DNA of 63,485 nucleotides from Laceyella putida (GTDB lineage Bacteria > Bacillota > Bacilli > Thermoactinomycetales > Thermoactinomycetaceae): NCBI RefSeq assembly GCF_042665195.1, contig NZ_JBHTBW010000012.1:1-63485 (forward strand). Direction: 5' to 3'. The notes beneath the pieces were generated by a model. The model saw nothing but the letters and a program-made list of their open reading frames with translations, did not search any database and was not told where the DNA came from. The translations under genes were made by a program, and so were the position numbers. Each line of letters starts with the position of its first letter. Position 1 is the stretch's first letter. Of the stretch, positions 25,608 to 34,997 are shown in pieces.

Positions 25608-26669
25608 TTGGTTAACAAAAGTCTAAAAGGATTCATACTCCTATGCATTCTGTCCCTGGCGATGATTGGCGCTTTTTTGTTGTACATGACGATAACCGAT
25701 TATGAACCGAAGCCGGTCATTCCCCTCAAAGTCACAAACAACACGAACCATCTGTTAAAACCTGGAGTCCCCTTTACAGTGACCACGTTTAACATCGGCT
25801 ATGCCGGTCTGGACAAAAACCAAGACTTTTTCATGGATGGAGGGAGCCGTTCCGGTTCAACCAGCAAAGAGCAAACGTTGTCCAACTTAAATGGGATTCT
25901 TAAGTTCCTGAAGAAAGAAGCCTCTTCTTTCTATTTGTTGCAAGAGGTGGATGTGGACTCATCCCGAAGCTTTCATATAAACCAAACCACCGCCATACAG
26001 CGTCAATTTCCTGGTTATGGCATGGTGTTCGCGCAAAACTATCTTGTGCCTTGGGTTCCCGTTCCCGTTTTTGATCCAATGGGGTCCGTCAACAGCGGAC
26101 TGGTCACTTTATCCAGCTACAAGCTTAAGCAGAATACAAGATATTCCCTTTATGGCAAGGAAGATTGGCCGCAGCAACTGTTCGATTTGGATCGCTGTAT
26201 CACGGAACACCGCATTCCCGTAGAAAATGGAAACGAATTAATTCTGGTCCATGTGCATTTGTCCGCCTATGACAAGGGCGGAAAGGTGAGAAAGCAACAA
26301 CTGACATTTTTAAAAGAATTCATCCAGCGACATGTGAAAGCCGGCCATTACTTGATCATTGGCGGGGACTGGAACCACCTGATTCCGGGGACCAATCCCA
26401 AACGCTTCCAATCGACCGAATCTTGGCCCGAATGGATGCAAACCATCCCGCCGGATTTTTTGCCAAAAGGGTTTTCCTGGGTGGCCGATCCGCAAGTGCC
26501 CACCTCCAGAACGTTGGCAATCCCCTATAAGAATGGAGTCAATTTCAAATCCAATATTGACGGGTTCTTGGTTTCCCCCAATGTGACGGTAAAAAAAGTG
26601 TATGGCCACCCTCTTGAGTTTGATTACAGTGACCACAATCCGGTAACGGCTCAATTCATCTTAAATTAA
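25608..26669 (+). CDS. Endonuclease/exonuclease/phosphatase family protein, membrane anchored
   Basis: This 353-residue protein starts at the TTG at 25608 (VNKSLKGFILL follows), with AGGAGGAG just upstream. One N-terminal hydrophobic segment (about 8-28) anchors it, facing outside. The EEP fold is shown by TTFNIGYAGLD, LLQEVDVDSS, the GGDWNHL motif with Asp-Asn, and the final DYSDHNPVTAQF with Asp-His. Members cleave phosphodiesters in nucleic acids or lipids. The exposed location suggests an extracellular nuclease or phosphodiesterase. It is followed by a MITE-like repeat. Confidence 0.88.
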   Translation: MVNKSLKGFILLCILSLAMIGAFLLYMTITDYEPKPVIPLKVTNNTNHLLKPGVPFTVTTFNIGYAGLDKNQDFFMDGGSRSGSTSKEQTLSNLNGILKFLKKEASSFYLLQEVDVDSSRSFHINQTTAIQRQFPGYGMVFAQNYLVPWVPVPVFDPMGSVNSGLVTLSSYKLKQNTRYSLYGKEDWPQQLFDLDRCITEHRIPVENGNELILVHVHLSAYDKGGKVRKQQLTFLKEFIQRHVKAGHYLIIGGDWNHLIPGTNPKRFQSTESWPEWMQTIPPDFLPKGFSWVADPQVPTSRTLAIPYKNGVNFKSNIDGFLVSPNVTVKKVYGHPLEFDYSDHNPVTAQFILN

Positions 26670-26691
26670 ACATGAATACGACATATCTAAC

Positions 26692-26827
26692 TAGGGCGTG
26701 TCTGGCAAATCAAGTTGACCATTAGGAGAAGGCGGAAAAACCTTTTCCCAATGAGCGCCGATGGACAAGTGAAGCGAATGGGAAAACGGTTTTGGAGCCG
26801 CCGACATATTTTATCAGACACGCCCTA
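26692..26827. repeat. MITE-like hairpin repeat, best preserved copy
   Basis: This 136-bp element has perfect terminal inverted repeats TAGGGCGTGTCTG and CAGACACGCCCTA. The internal core CGGAAAAACCTTTTCCCAAT pairs with AATGGGAAAACGGTTTT across GAGCGCCGATGGACAAGTG. It carries no coding sequence. TA at each end fits a TA target duplication as made by IS630/Tc1-type elements. Confidence 0.85.
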
Positions 26828-26910
26828 AAAATTAACGCCCTTCTCCAAATGATTAAGGTTGGCCGGGCGCAGGCGCAAAGGAAAAAGGTTAAGCGGTTCC
26901 CCTCATTCAC

Positions 26911-26956
26911 AAAAACGCTACTGACCCGCCTAATCGGCAGATGTCAGTAGCGTTTT
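26911..26956 (-). terminator. Terminator of the subtilase gene
   Basis: AAAACGCTACTGAC and GTCAGTAGCGTTTT form a perfect 14-bp stem with a 17-base loop just after the stop at 26971, followed by TT on the minus strand. Confidence 0.85.
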
Positions 26957-26970
26957 GCCTTCTCACATCA

Positions 26971-29652
26971 CTATGGCAATTGAATCTCCACGTTTTTGGT
27001 GGTCACATGACTCGCCCAGTCCTTCACCCTGATGGTGACGGTGTTTTTGCCCGGCTTCAAATCGCCTTTTTTGAAGAAATGGCTAAAATCATACACGCCT
27101 TTTTCTCCACCGTTTATCTCATCAAATTCCCGCCATTTTTTCTCCCCCGCGAGACGCCAGTGAAGTTCGGACAGCGAGGGCTCCTTCACTTTGCCCGACA
27201 GTTTTTTTTCATCCGCCTTGATATCGGTGATGACAGGGGCTTGGGTATCCACAGATGCCCAGAACTGCGTTTCCGCTTTTTTGCCCAAGTAGGTGCAACT
27301 CACGTTGATCAGATAATCACCATCAGGCAACCTGTTTCCGGTGGTGTCTTTCCCGTTCCACAACCAGTCTGTATAGCCTGTGGCGGGATGGTCGGCCTTG
27401 TGAAGCGAATAGACCTTGGGTTCGTTTCCTTCCATCGATTCGGCGGTGATTTCCAAGGAGGCGGGGGAAACGGCCAAATAATAAGTCAGGAGCGTGAATT
27501 CGTTTTTCCCGTCCCCATCCGGAGAAAGGTAATACTCAGTCTGGCCCAAACCGGTGATGACCTGATATCCTTTTGGTTCGTTCAAGGCGATAAAGGGAAC
27601 TTTCAATGCTTGGGTTCCTTCTTGCAGATAGACGGCGCCCGTATATGAACCGCGGGGCAAGGAGGTGTCAAAGCTCATGGACACGGGAAGTTGCCCCACT
27701 GACTTCGCGCCAACCGTGACGGAGGAAGGAACGGTCACACGGATTCCTTTTTTCCCGTTGTCCAACACTGCGCGCAGTTCATACCGTTTGGTTTTGTTGG
27801 ATAAATTTTCGACTTGCAAGCGTCTTTCCATCTGCTGCACACCCGTTTTCGGCTGGAGCAAGCCGAAACTGAGGCTGCTTACGACCACCAGGGACTGCGT
27901 GCGGATGGCTTTTGGCAAATCAATGCGCCCAGCCCCTTGCGAAATGTAAGGATAGTGTTTGTTTTCCGTATCTTTTAAGTTGACCGCCGTGTTGGCCAAC
28001 GCCGCTTTGACTTCGTCCGGGTTCCAATCGGGGTGTTTTTGCAAGAGCAATGCGGCGGCTCCGGCCACATGCGGGGCGGCCATGCTCGTTCCGCTCATCT
28101 TCCCGTAGCCCGTTTTTTCCACTTTGCGAGGGAGCGTGCTGACAATATCCACGCCGGGCGCCGTCACATCAGGCTTGATTTCCCAAATTCCGGTCGCCGG
28201 TCCGCGCGAGCTGAAGTCCACCATCTTTTCCCGTTTGACAGAACTCAGCTGAATTTGCGTTTTGCCGGAGGCAAGTTGTTGCATGAGGTGGGCGCCAAAT
28301 CCGCCGGAAAGGGTCGCGGTGGGAACAAACCGTTTTGTGTCCGGTTCGCCCATTTCGTTTGGCATCATCGGATAAGCGAACCAATCCCCGCTTTTATTGT
28401 TATAGACGATGACGGCCAAGGCTCCGGCCTTTTTGGCCCGTTCAGAAACGGACTCGACAACATCGCCGCTCCGTTTGACCAGAACGATTTTGCCTTTGGC
28501 GTCAATCTTTTGGAAATCCGCTTTTTTGCCGGTTCCCCCATCCACCAGCGAATAGGTGCCGTTTAGCGGAAAGGTTGGGGAGAAGGTGATCAGATTCATC
28601 TCCATTTTCTTATCGTCCCCAACCGCTTGCGCGACCGGTGCGGGAACGACTTTCGTCGACGCGCCCACGGAAATCGGCTTGGAGGAAGCGGCGGGAGAAC
28701 CGACGCTCCAAACGGCCGGACCGGCGTTTCCGTTGGCAAGGACGACCACTATTCCCTTTTTGATCGCGCGCTCAAGGGATTGGGAGAGGACTTCATCCGG
28801 AACATTCACATCCATGCCCAGTGACAAATTCATGACATCGGCTTTGTCTCTGACCGCTTGATCGATTCCGGCCATGATCCAATCCGTGGTTCCGCCGCCA
28901 TCGGCTCCCAATACACGGTACGCCAAAATGGAAGCGTCTGGGGCCACTCCTTTGATTTTTCCATTGGCCCCGATGGTGCCGGCCACATGGGTGCCATGTC
29001 CCATTTCATCTTGTGGGGTTTTGTCGTTTTCAACGAAGTCATATCCGCCGATCACGTTCTTTTTCAAATCGGGATGTGTCGCATCCACCCCCGTATCGAT
29101 CACAGCCACCTTGATTCCTTTTCCAGTGACGGATTGTTTTTGTCCGTCTCTCATTTTCCAGACATTCGGCGCACCGATCAGAGGGGCGCTCTCCGTCATC
29201 AATGCTTTATATTTTCGAATGGGGTAAATCCGTTTCACTTCCGGAAAAGAAGCCAGTTTCTGAAGGTCTTCCCCTTTGAGCGTGACAGCCATTCCTGCAA
29301 AAACGGTGTCATACGTGTTTTTCACTTGCAAGCCGGGAGAGAGCTCCTTCAACTCCGCGATCAATCTTTTCTGCTTTTGAACCAACCCTTGACGGTACTC
29401 CCCTTCGCTTTTGGCCGACACTTTATTGACTTTAACCAAAGAACCATATAAAGCCGTTGGCGCTTCACCCATTTCAACGATGACGGAAACATGTTTTCCT
29501 TTGGAAGCCGACACACCCGGCGCCCATTTTTGCTTTAGCGCCGCAACCGGCTTGTTGGGCGCGGACGACGCGGTAACATCGGTCGGATTGCCCCATCCAA
29601 GTCCGGTTAGAACAAGGGAAGCACTCACAACAACAGGGAAAAGTTTATTCAA
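26971..29652 (-). CDS. Secreted S8 serine protease (subtilase) with PA and FlgD-like domains
   Basis: This 893-residue extracellular protease has a signal peptide at about 1-29, an inhibitor-I9 propeptide (about 52-145) and the S8 catalytic domain (about 175-575). The triad is Asp186 (VAVIDTGVD), His222 (GHGTHVAG) and Ser523 (SGTSMAAPHVAG). A PA insert occupies about 350-470. The C-terminal part contains a beta-sandwich (about 595-690) and a FlgD-like Ig module (YYLSPDGDGKNEFTLLTYYL onward). The TTG start at 29652 has GGAGGA nine bases upstream. It is monocistronic. Such enzymes feed the cell by degrading extracellular protein; substrate preference is not evident. Confidence 0.93.
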   Translation of the reverse strand: MNKLFPVVVSASLVLTGLGWGNPTDVTASSAPNKPVAALKQKWAPGVSASKGKHVSVIVEMGEAPTALYGSLVKVNKVSAKSEGEYRQGLVQKQKRLIAELKELSPGLQVKNTYDTVFAGMAVTLKGEDLQKLASFPEVKRIYPIRKYKALMTESAPLIGAPNVWKMRDGQKQSVTGKGIKVAVIDTGVDATHPDLKKNVIGGYDFVENDKTPQDEMGHGTHVAGTIGANGKIKGVAPDASILAYRVLGADGGGTTDWIMAGIDQAVRDKADVMNLSLGMDVNVPDEVLSQSLERAIKKGIVVVLANGNAGPAVWSVGSPAASSKPISVGASTKVVPAPVAQAVGDDKKMEMNLITFSPTFPLNGTYSLVDGGTGKKADFQKIDAKGKIVLVKRSGDVVESVSERAKKAGALAVIVYNNKSGDWFAYPMMPNEMGEPDTKRFVPTATLSGGFGAHLMQQLASGKTQIQLSSVKREKMVDFSSRGPATGIWEIKPDVTAPGVDIVSTLPRKVEKTGYGKMSGTSMAAPHVAGAAALLLQKHPDWNPDEVKAALANTAVNLKDTENKHYPYISQGAGRIDLPKAIRTQSLVVVSSLSFGLLQPKTGVQQMERRLQVENLSNKTKRYELRAVLDNGKKGIRVTVPSSVTVGAKSVGQLPVSMSFDTSLPRGSYTGAVYLQEGTQALKVPFIALNEPKGYQVITGLGQTEYYLSPDGDGKNEFTLLTYYLAVSPASLEITAESMEGNEPKVYSLHKADHPATGYTDWLWNGKDTTGNRLPDGDYLINVSCTYLGKKAETQFWASVDTQAPVITDIKADEKKLSGKVKEPSLSELHWRLAGEKKWREFDEINGGEKGVYDFSHFFKKGDLKPGKNTVTIRVKDWASHVTTKNVEIQLP

Positions 29653-29885
29653 TGTTCAACTTCCTCCATCCAATTTGTAATATTCCGACGAACGAAAGCG
29701 TCATGCTGACATGAAATGAACTCATTCCATATTTGCTTCGATCACTCTCTCTTAACTATTTAAAATATGTATTAAGTATAAATCACGCCCGGAAAAAGTT
29801 GTTGCAAAAGTGTTGCATTAGTGATGCAAAAGTTTTGAGTTAACAAATTTGTTGAATTCATCCTTGCTTCTCTGAGGTCCAAACA
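29653..29885. other. Promoter region upstream of the subtilase gene
   Basis: AT-rich intergenic DNA with no frame of note. It holds the divergent regulatory space before the protease gene and the end of the SH3 gene transcript. Confidence 0.4.
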
Positions 29886-29914
29886 CAAAAAACCCCCGCT
29901 TTCACCGCGGGGGT
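29886..29914 (-). terminator. Intrinsic terminator of the SH3/PrcB operon
   Basis: On the minus strand ACCCCCGC and GCGGGGGT form the stem, followed by TTTTTTG. Confidence 0.9.
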
Positions 29915-29933
29915 ACTCCGCATCGCCATCTCC

Positions 29934-30326
29934 CTATTCGGCTGTTGCGCAATTTGTATTTTTAAGCTCAGAAGCATGTATATAACGGAAACCCATGAAG
30001 GTGTTAAAGTAATACCATTTATTTGTCCCTTTCACGGTTTCTCCCGTTACGTACCCGTCAAGCCACAGATTCGTCCCTTCCGCCAGCCTCATCTCCACTT
30101 GCGCATCTAAGCTGGGCCCTGTTCTGACTGATGCCCCGTGATCAAATACAATCGCTTCAAGATGGCCGTTCGCACACACAGATGTTTTTTTCATGGCGTC
30201 TTGTGGGTCAAACCTAGACTGTACCGATACCTTGGCTGGAATATTGACCTCTTGGGCTGATGTGAAAGACGTAAGCAACGACATGCAAAAGAAAGTTAAA
30301 GTAATGAGCGTGAACAATTTTTTCAT
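29934..30326 (-). CDS. Secreted SH3-domain protein
   Basis: This 130-residue protein starts MKKLFTLITLTFFCMSLLT, with GGAGG eight bases before the ATG at 30326. It has a signal peptide (about 1-24). The C-terminal half (ASVRTGPSLDAQVEMRLAEG to WYYFNTFMGFRYIHASEL) is a bacterial SH3 domain of the type that binds cell wall. It lies 28 bp after the PrcB-like gene, so the two form a two-gene operon of exported proteins. Confidence 0.8.
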   Translation of the reverse strand: MKKLFTLITLTFFCMSLLTSFTSAQEVNIPAKVSVQSRFDPQDAMKKTSVCANGHLEAIVFDHGASVRTGPSLDAQVEMRLAEGTNLWLDGYVTGETVKGTNKWYYFNTFMGFRYIHASELKNTNCATAE

Positions 30327-30354
30327 ATAGCGACCTCCGACCCCATACCTGATC

Positions 30355-30825
30355 TCATTGATTTGATCTTCGTCTATTTTCAATCAATCCGGACAAATCT
30401 CTAATTTTGTGTGTGGGGTCTGGGATTGATATTACCTTTACCGGACTTGTCAATTGTTGAACGAGAACCGCATTTGAATTCGGCCTAACTTCACTAGCCC
30501 AAATGGCCATTTGGCCGGAAGAGACGAAGATGCCATCTATGTTAATTGAATACCCGGTTGTCGGGCGAACCCCCAATGACAAGATCGCATAGGTTCTCCC
30601 ATCTTTGTGGACCAACGCCGAACCACTATCATCCCGCCATTGAAGTTCATCTATTTTGTATTGCACTTCAAAAGGTAAAGAATCAAGATTTTCTTCAACG
30701 TTAAACGAGGTTTCAATAGATTCTTTCACAGACGCATGAGCAACCGTCGTATTGCCTCCCCACAAAGCGGTCACCAACATGAAAGCGAGCAAGCAAAAAC
30801 TCAGGCTTTTTCCAATCATCTTCAA
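30355..30825 (-). CDS. Secreted PrcB-C-like domain protein
   Basis: This 156-residue exported protein has a signal peptide at about 1-31 (MKMIGKSLSFCLLAFMLVTA to VAHA). The C-terminal half contains the pattern VRPTTGYSINIDGIFVSSGQ, which resembles the PrcB C-terminal domain of protease-complex proteins. It is first in an operon with the SH3-domain gene. The subtilase lies close by on the same strand, but its own transcript is separate. Function is inferred only from the domain. Confidence 0.65.
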   Translation of the reverse strand: MKMIGKSLSFCLLAFMLVTALWGGNTTVAHASVKESIETSFNVEENLDSLPFEVQYKIDELQWRDDSGSALVHKDGRTYAILSLGVRPTTGYSINIDGIFVSSGQMAIWASEVRPNSNAVLVQQLTSPVKVISIPDPTHKIRDLSGLIENRRRSNQ

Positions 30826-31186
30826 AACCCCTTTCTAATATTTGATACAAACTTATAATATCATAATACTTCAGAATATTTATATATAAATCTAAATAAA
30901 ATAATTTTAATATCTAAACAAGATTCGCTAGGCCATAAAAAGTGATTCCCCCAATAAATCAAGCCTTATCAGTCCATCCCCACTTTTTGATTATATTCAT
31001 TTGGTTGATTTTTGAATAATTATTCACAAAAATTAATAACCAAAAAAATTAATTATTAAAAAATGACAAATATTTTTATTGCTTCTCACGCTCCGCATGT
31101 TCAAGCTACTCCCTTCCTGTCAAATTTCAACGCTCCCAACTCTCTCCTTTGATTAACCCCTTTTAGTTACGCTTTTTTCCCCGGCA
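30826..31186. other. AT-rich intergenic region
   Basis: Very AT-rich DNA with no credible gene. It contrasts sharply with the GC-rich mqn genes that follow at 31411. Confidence 0.5.
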
Positions 31187-31218
31187 CAAAAAACCCCCGC
31201 CACTCACTAGGCAGGGGT
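31187..31218 (-). terminator. Probable terminator of the mqnB-mqnD operon
   Basis: On the minus strand ACCCCTGCC and GGCGGGGGT pair around an 8-base loop and are followed by TTTTTT. It lies about 190 bp after the mqnD stop. Confidence 0.7.
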
Positions 31219-31410
31219 CGAACTTTATTGCATGTATATACAATTTATACCAGCCCCAAGGGCCTTGACAAATGTCGAATGATCATTATCACAATCAAAA
31301 TGCCACTCTCAAAAAGGCATTCATTCCATTGATAACAGACATCCCGTTCTCCGAAACGAAGGGATGTGTTTTACTTCCCGCATTTGACTCATTGGGTGCC
31401 GCCGGCCCTG

Positions 31411-32250
31411 TCAACGCAGCGCCGCCGGATCCACCTCCGGCACTAGCCCTTCTTGCGCGGCCCGGCTTAGCAAGGCGTGAATCGCCGCATACCCGTCCTC
31501 GCCCAAAGCGGCGGTGAATCCGTTCACGTACAGATCAATGTGCGCTTGCGCTACCTCGGGATTCAACTCCTGGGCGTGGCGCAACACATACTCGCGCGAC
31601 GCTTCTGGGTGCGCCCAAGCGTATTCGACCGACGCGCGGATCCAACCGGCGATCGCATCCAGATCCAGTGACCGACGGGCGATGATCGCCCCCAGCGGAA
31701 TCGGCAGGCCGGTATCGTCCTCCCACCATTTGCCCAAGTCGGTCACGAGGGCTAACCCATACGAGGGGTAAGTGAAGCGTGCCTCGTGGATCACCAGTCC
31801 GGCATCAACCGCACCATCGCGCACCGCCGGCATGATCTCGTGGAACGGCATGATCAGAATCTCGCCCACGCCTCCTGGCACATGCTGGGCTGCCCATAGC
31901 CGGAACAGTAGGTAAGCGGTTGAGCGCTCACTAGGTACGGCCACCCTGCGACCGGACAGCGCCGATGGGTCTTTGGCGCTGGCTGAACCGCTTCTCGTCA
32001 GTACCAGCGGACCGCAACCTCTGCCCAACGCCCCCCCGCATGGCAGCAATGCATACTCAGACAGCACCCACGGCAAAGCGGCGCATGAAATTTTGAGCAC
32101 TTCCGGTCCATTGGAGCCGGCGGCTAGGCTGTTGGTGACATCGATGTCCGCATATGTAACGTCCAATTTCGGCGCGCCGGGCAGCAACCCGTGCACCCAG
32201 GCGTGGAAAACAAAAGTATCATTGGGGCAAGGAGAGAAGGCAATTCTCAT
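31411..32250 (-). CDS. mqnD: 1,4-dihydroxy-6-naphthoate synthase MqnD
   Basis: MqnD turns cyclic dehypoxanthine futalosine into 1,4-dihydroxy-6-naphthoate in the futalosine route to menaquinone. The 279-residue protein starts MRIAFSPCPNDTFVFHAWVH, the family signature, and continues with the periplasmic-binding-protein-like fold (KISCAALPWVLSEYALLPCG and AVDAGLVIHEARFTY). Its ATG overlaps the mqnB stop (ATGA), so translation is coupled. Base composition is much more GC-rich than the neighbours. mqnA, mqnC and mqnE are not in the window. The mqnB-mqnD adjacency recalls Streptomyces coelicolor, so acquisition from an actinobacterial or other high-GC source is inferred. Confidence 0.92.
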   Translation of the reverse strand: MRIAFSPCPNDTFVFHAWVHGLLPGAPKLDVTYADIDVTNSLAAGSNGPEVLKISCAALPWVLSEYALLPCGGALGRGCGPLVLTRSGSASAKDPSALSGRRVAVPSERSTAYLLFRLWAAQHVPGGVGEILIMPFHEIMPAVRDGAVDAGLVIHEARFTYPSYGLALVTDLGKWWEDDTGLPIPLGAIIARRSLDLDAIAGWIRASVEYAWAHPEASREYVLRHAQELNPEVAQAHIDLYVNGFTAALGEDGYAAIHALLSRAAQEGLVPEVDPAALR

Positions 32251-32951
32251 ATCAACACCTCCAGTAGCACTGAGCTGGCTGCTTCCAGCGCGTCCAGCGC
32301 TTCATTGATCCGCCATGCGGCTCGATCCCGTGGACCAACCGGGTTCGAAATGGCGCGGATCTCCAGAATGGGCACACCGCGATCATGAGCCGCGGTAGCT
32401 ACGCCAAAACCCTCCATCGCCTCGGCGGCCGCCCCCGGCACCCTTGCGGCCAATTCCGCGGCGGTGGCTGCCGTACCCGTCACGGTTGACACAGTGAGCA
32501 CCGGACCAGTAGTGACCGCAAGTCCAGCCCCGCGCAACGCTTCTGCCACCCGTATCACCAGACCGGCATCGACCCGGACGCGGGTGGAACCGAAGCCCAG
32601 CTCGTCCAAGTTACGGAAACCTTCCGGTGTCTGCGCTCCCAAGTCGGCGGCGACGATCTCATCCGCCACCACCAGCGAGCCCACCTCAGCCTTACCAATA
32701 AAGCCGCCACCGATGCCGGCTGTCACCACCAAGTCGTACTCGGCAGTTGCCAACACCTTTGCCGTGCTAACCGCAGCCGCTGCCGTTCCGACGCCGGCCA
32801 CCAACACATCAAAGTTGCTGGCGCCGCGGAGCCCGCGCAACACCGCATCCCTCTCGGCCGAAACCGCAGTCATCACGAGTACGCGCATGCCCGGCCCCCG
32901 CTGTCTCGAACCTGAAACAACAGGAGTTTCCGCATTCAGATCATCATTCAT
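32247..32951 (-). CDS. mqnB: Futalosine hydrolase MqnB
   Basis: MqnB removes hypoxanthine from futalosine in the alternative menaquinone pathway. The 234-residue protein starts at the ATG at 32951 with GGAG nine bases upstream; the longer open frame lacks a site. Nucleoside-phosphorylase-fold motifs are present: RVLVMTAVSAERDAV, VVTAGIGGGFIGKAEVGSLV and EAMEGFGVATAAHDRGVPIL, with the catalytic Glu-Gly region. GC is high, particularly at third codon positions, unlike surrounding genes. It is co-transcribed with mqnD. Confidence 0.9.
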   Translation of the reverse strand: MNDDLNAETPVVSGSRQRGPGMRVLVMTAVSAERDAVLRGLRGASNFDVLVAGVGTAAAAVSTAKVLATAEYDLVVTAGIGGGFIGKAEVGSLVVADEIVAADLGAQTPEGFRNLDELGFGSTRVRVDAGLVIRVAEALRGAGLAVTTGPVLTVSTVTGTAATAAELAARVPGAAAEAMEGFGVATAAHDRGVPILEIRAISNPVGPRDRAAWRINEALDALEAASSVLLEVLI

Positions 32952-33224
32952 CTTTACAATCTCCTTTATTTCGATGTACATATTATAAATTGCATATGAA
33001 TTGACATCAATTGATTTGGGTTTCCCTGCTTTTGCAAAACCTTGACGGGGCACCCCATTCATATCCATCATACTATAACATCTTTTCCGGCGTCGCGTTT
33101 GCACAAGCGATGTCAGGAAGAGCAAAATCGGGCGATTGAACCAAGGTGCCAACTGCATTTTAGTTGGCGTCGACTTAGGGATGATCGCAAATGGATCCTG
33201 ATGACATTCCAGTGATACTGAGAT

Positions 33225-34283
33225 TCAACAAACAGTGACTATAAATCTTTCCGTCAACTCTTGCTCTATTTTGGCTTCCAATAAACTCCTTACCGCATAA
33301 AACATTGATAAATGCCGTTCTTTATCCTCTGCATCCGATATGTTCTCACCGACCAATCCGATGATAGAGTCATCTTGATAAGGTGTGGACCATGAAAATA
33401 AAACGCGATAAATATCCGCATAGCTCTCGGAAGTGATTCGCGCAAACTTGATCGGTATGTGGTTGTCAAAAATTTTGCATTCCAACAGGGCGTGCAGCAC
33501 AAACAACCGATGCCTCAAATCAGCTGTCTCGTATGGATGCCGAACCATCTCTTTTATTTCTTCGAATAATTCCCCAAAAGAGATTTGCAAGTGCTGCATC
33601 CCAAAGTAAGCCCAACGCCTTGTTCCAGTGGCTGACCCATCCGCTTCCCAGCGCTCATCCCAGAGAATCTTCTTGTACAGCTCTCTTGTTTTTTCGCCGT
33701 AAAGGGCAATGCCAAACAAGATGCCCGCATTGCAATCGACCGATGCGATTGTGGAACCCCAATGATATAACTGATCGATCAAATCTTCCCTTTTGGTCTT
33801 ACAGCTAAGGACAGGAACAAATTCATTAAATAACGGTTTCCCCATGCAAGATTGAATCTCTTGATAAATTTCCTCCTCTATACCTTGGCAAGATAAATGG
33901 ACAAGCCCAAGACATGCCTCAGTTGACAAATGCCAATCATTTTCTTTTATATAATTCAGCAAGATCGGTTGTGACTGTTCATATTCCAAATAACCCAAAC
34001 AAGACAGAATCTCTTCCGGCATATTTTTTTTCAGTTTTTTATGCTCAAAGCATTCACGGTAAATGCGATCGGCTGTTTCTTGATTTCCATGCACCCTAAT
34101 GGGATCAAGAAGATGCCGGCGATCAAAATCGGTTGGATCTTCTAAAAACAAATCAAGTAATGGGTTCACATCCTCTATGCTTCCGTGCTTTCTGATAAAC
34201 CGGGCGGCAGCCAATGCGACAGGAGTCGAGCGTGACTCCTCTGATTTGAACATGCGGATGAGCATTTGCGTTGCTGCAAGCAT
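33225..34283 (-). CDS. Hypothetical protein, HEAT-repeat-like, 352 aa
   Basis: This 352-residue soluble, helix-rich protein starts at the ATG at 34283, preceded by GGGAGGGG. Paired helices such as STPVALAAARFIRKHGSIED and EEILSCLGYLEYEQSQPILL suggest an alpha-solenoid of HEAT type. Similar proteins occur in immunity loci of polymorphic toxins, but nothing nearby proves this. Function is not assigned. Confidence 0.6.
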   Translation of the reverse strand: MLAATQMLIRMFKSEESRSTPVALAAARFIRKHGSIEDVNPLLDLFLEDPTDFDRRHLLDPIRVHGNQETADRIYRECFEHKKLKKNMPEEILSCLGYLEYEQSQPILLNYIKENDWHLSTEACLGLVHLSCQGIEEEIYQEIQSCMGKPLFNEFVPVLSCKTKREDLIDQLYHWGSTIASVDCNAGILFGIALYGEKTRELYKKILWDERWEADGSATGTRRWAYFGMQHLQISFGELFEEIKEMVRHPYETADLRHRLFVLHALLECKIFDNHIPIKFARITSESYADIYRVLFSWSTPYQDDSIIGLVGENISDAEDKERHLSMFYAVRSLLEAKIEQELTERFIVTVC

Positions 34284-34415
34284 ACGTCCCCTCCCTTGCT
34301 TCTTTCATCATGCTTCCCAATATAAACGACCGATTTGTTCCAGTAAACCAAATCCCTTTAAGATGTAAGTCGCAAAAGAGGAGTTGCAGTCGGTGCCTAA
34401 AGAGTGTTTTCTATT

Positions 34416-34440
34416 TAGGGCGTGTCTGATAAAGTTTTGG
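34416..34440. repeat. Solo terminal repeat of the GGGCGTGTCTG family
   Basis: TAGGGCGTGTCTG is an exact copy of the MITE terminal repeat, here followed by ATAAAGTTTTGG instead of the MITE interior. It may be the end of the larger insertion sequence that mobilises the family. Confidence 0.5.
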
Positions 34441-34574
34441 ATTTGTGATCATGGCATCGATTCTCGGATATCGGGATAAGCTGAACATTTGGCGAAATCA
34501 TCGCGGGATCAGCCGGTCTCTATTGGGTCTGAAAAGTAAAAAAAAGACTTTTTACAGAAGCCTTCTTTATCAAC

Positions 34575-34835
34575 CTATTCAAATCCAACAAAATGAGAGC
34601 TCTGACCAAGATCTATATCTTCCCAATTCCCCTGGGCATCCCTTCGTCTCATTTCAATCGCTCCATCAAAGGTTTCTACCTCGATAAGATATTCTTGTGA
34701 ACGAAGCGCGGCCTTAAATTCGTATACATGGCCACCGAAATCGTCCCAATATACTTCTTTGATATAACACACCTCTGTATAATCCAGAGATTCCAAAATA
34801 GATGTCACTTCTTTGATAAGCAGTTCATCTTGCAA
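34575..34835 (-). CDS. Small hypothetical protein, 86 aa
   Basis: This acidic protein has a helix-sheet pattern: LQDELLIKEVTSILESLDYT then VYEFKAALRSQEYLIEVETF. The TTG at 34835 is eight bases after GGGGGG; a GTG two codons earlier is too close to that site. No motif is recognised. Confidence 0.5.
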   Translation of the reverse strand: MQDELLIKEVTSILESLDYTEVCYIKEVYWDDFGGHVYEFKAALRSQEYLIEVETFDGAIEMRRRDAQGNWEDIDLGQSSHFVGFE

Positions 34836-34997
34836 AATCACTTCCCCCCAACTTACATTATTATTTCCTCGTCAATCGGTTCTGTAGTGTTCAACCCTTT
34901 GAACCAACTTTTGTTGGTGGATGTATTTATGTATATAAGAAATATAAGCCCATTCCATTTTATCCACCATCTCCTTAACCTTTCCCCCACAAAACAC

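Noticed and set aside
31973..32988. Long antisense ORFs over mqnB and mqnD
   Set aside because: High GC removes stop codons in other frames; the mqn proteins are clearly the real products.
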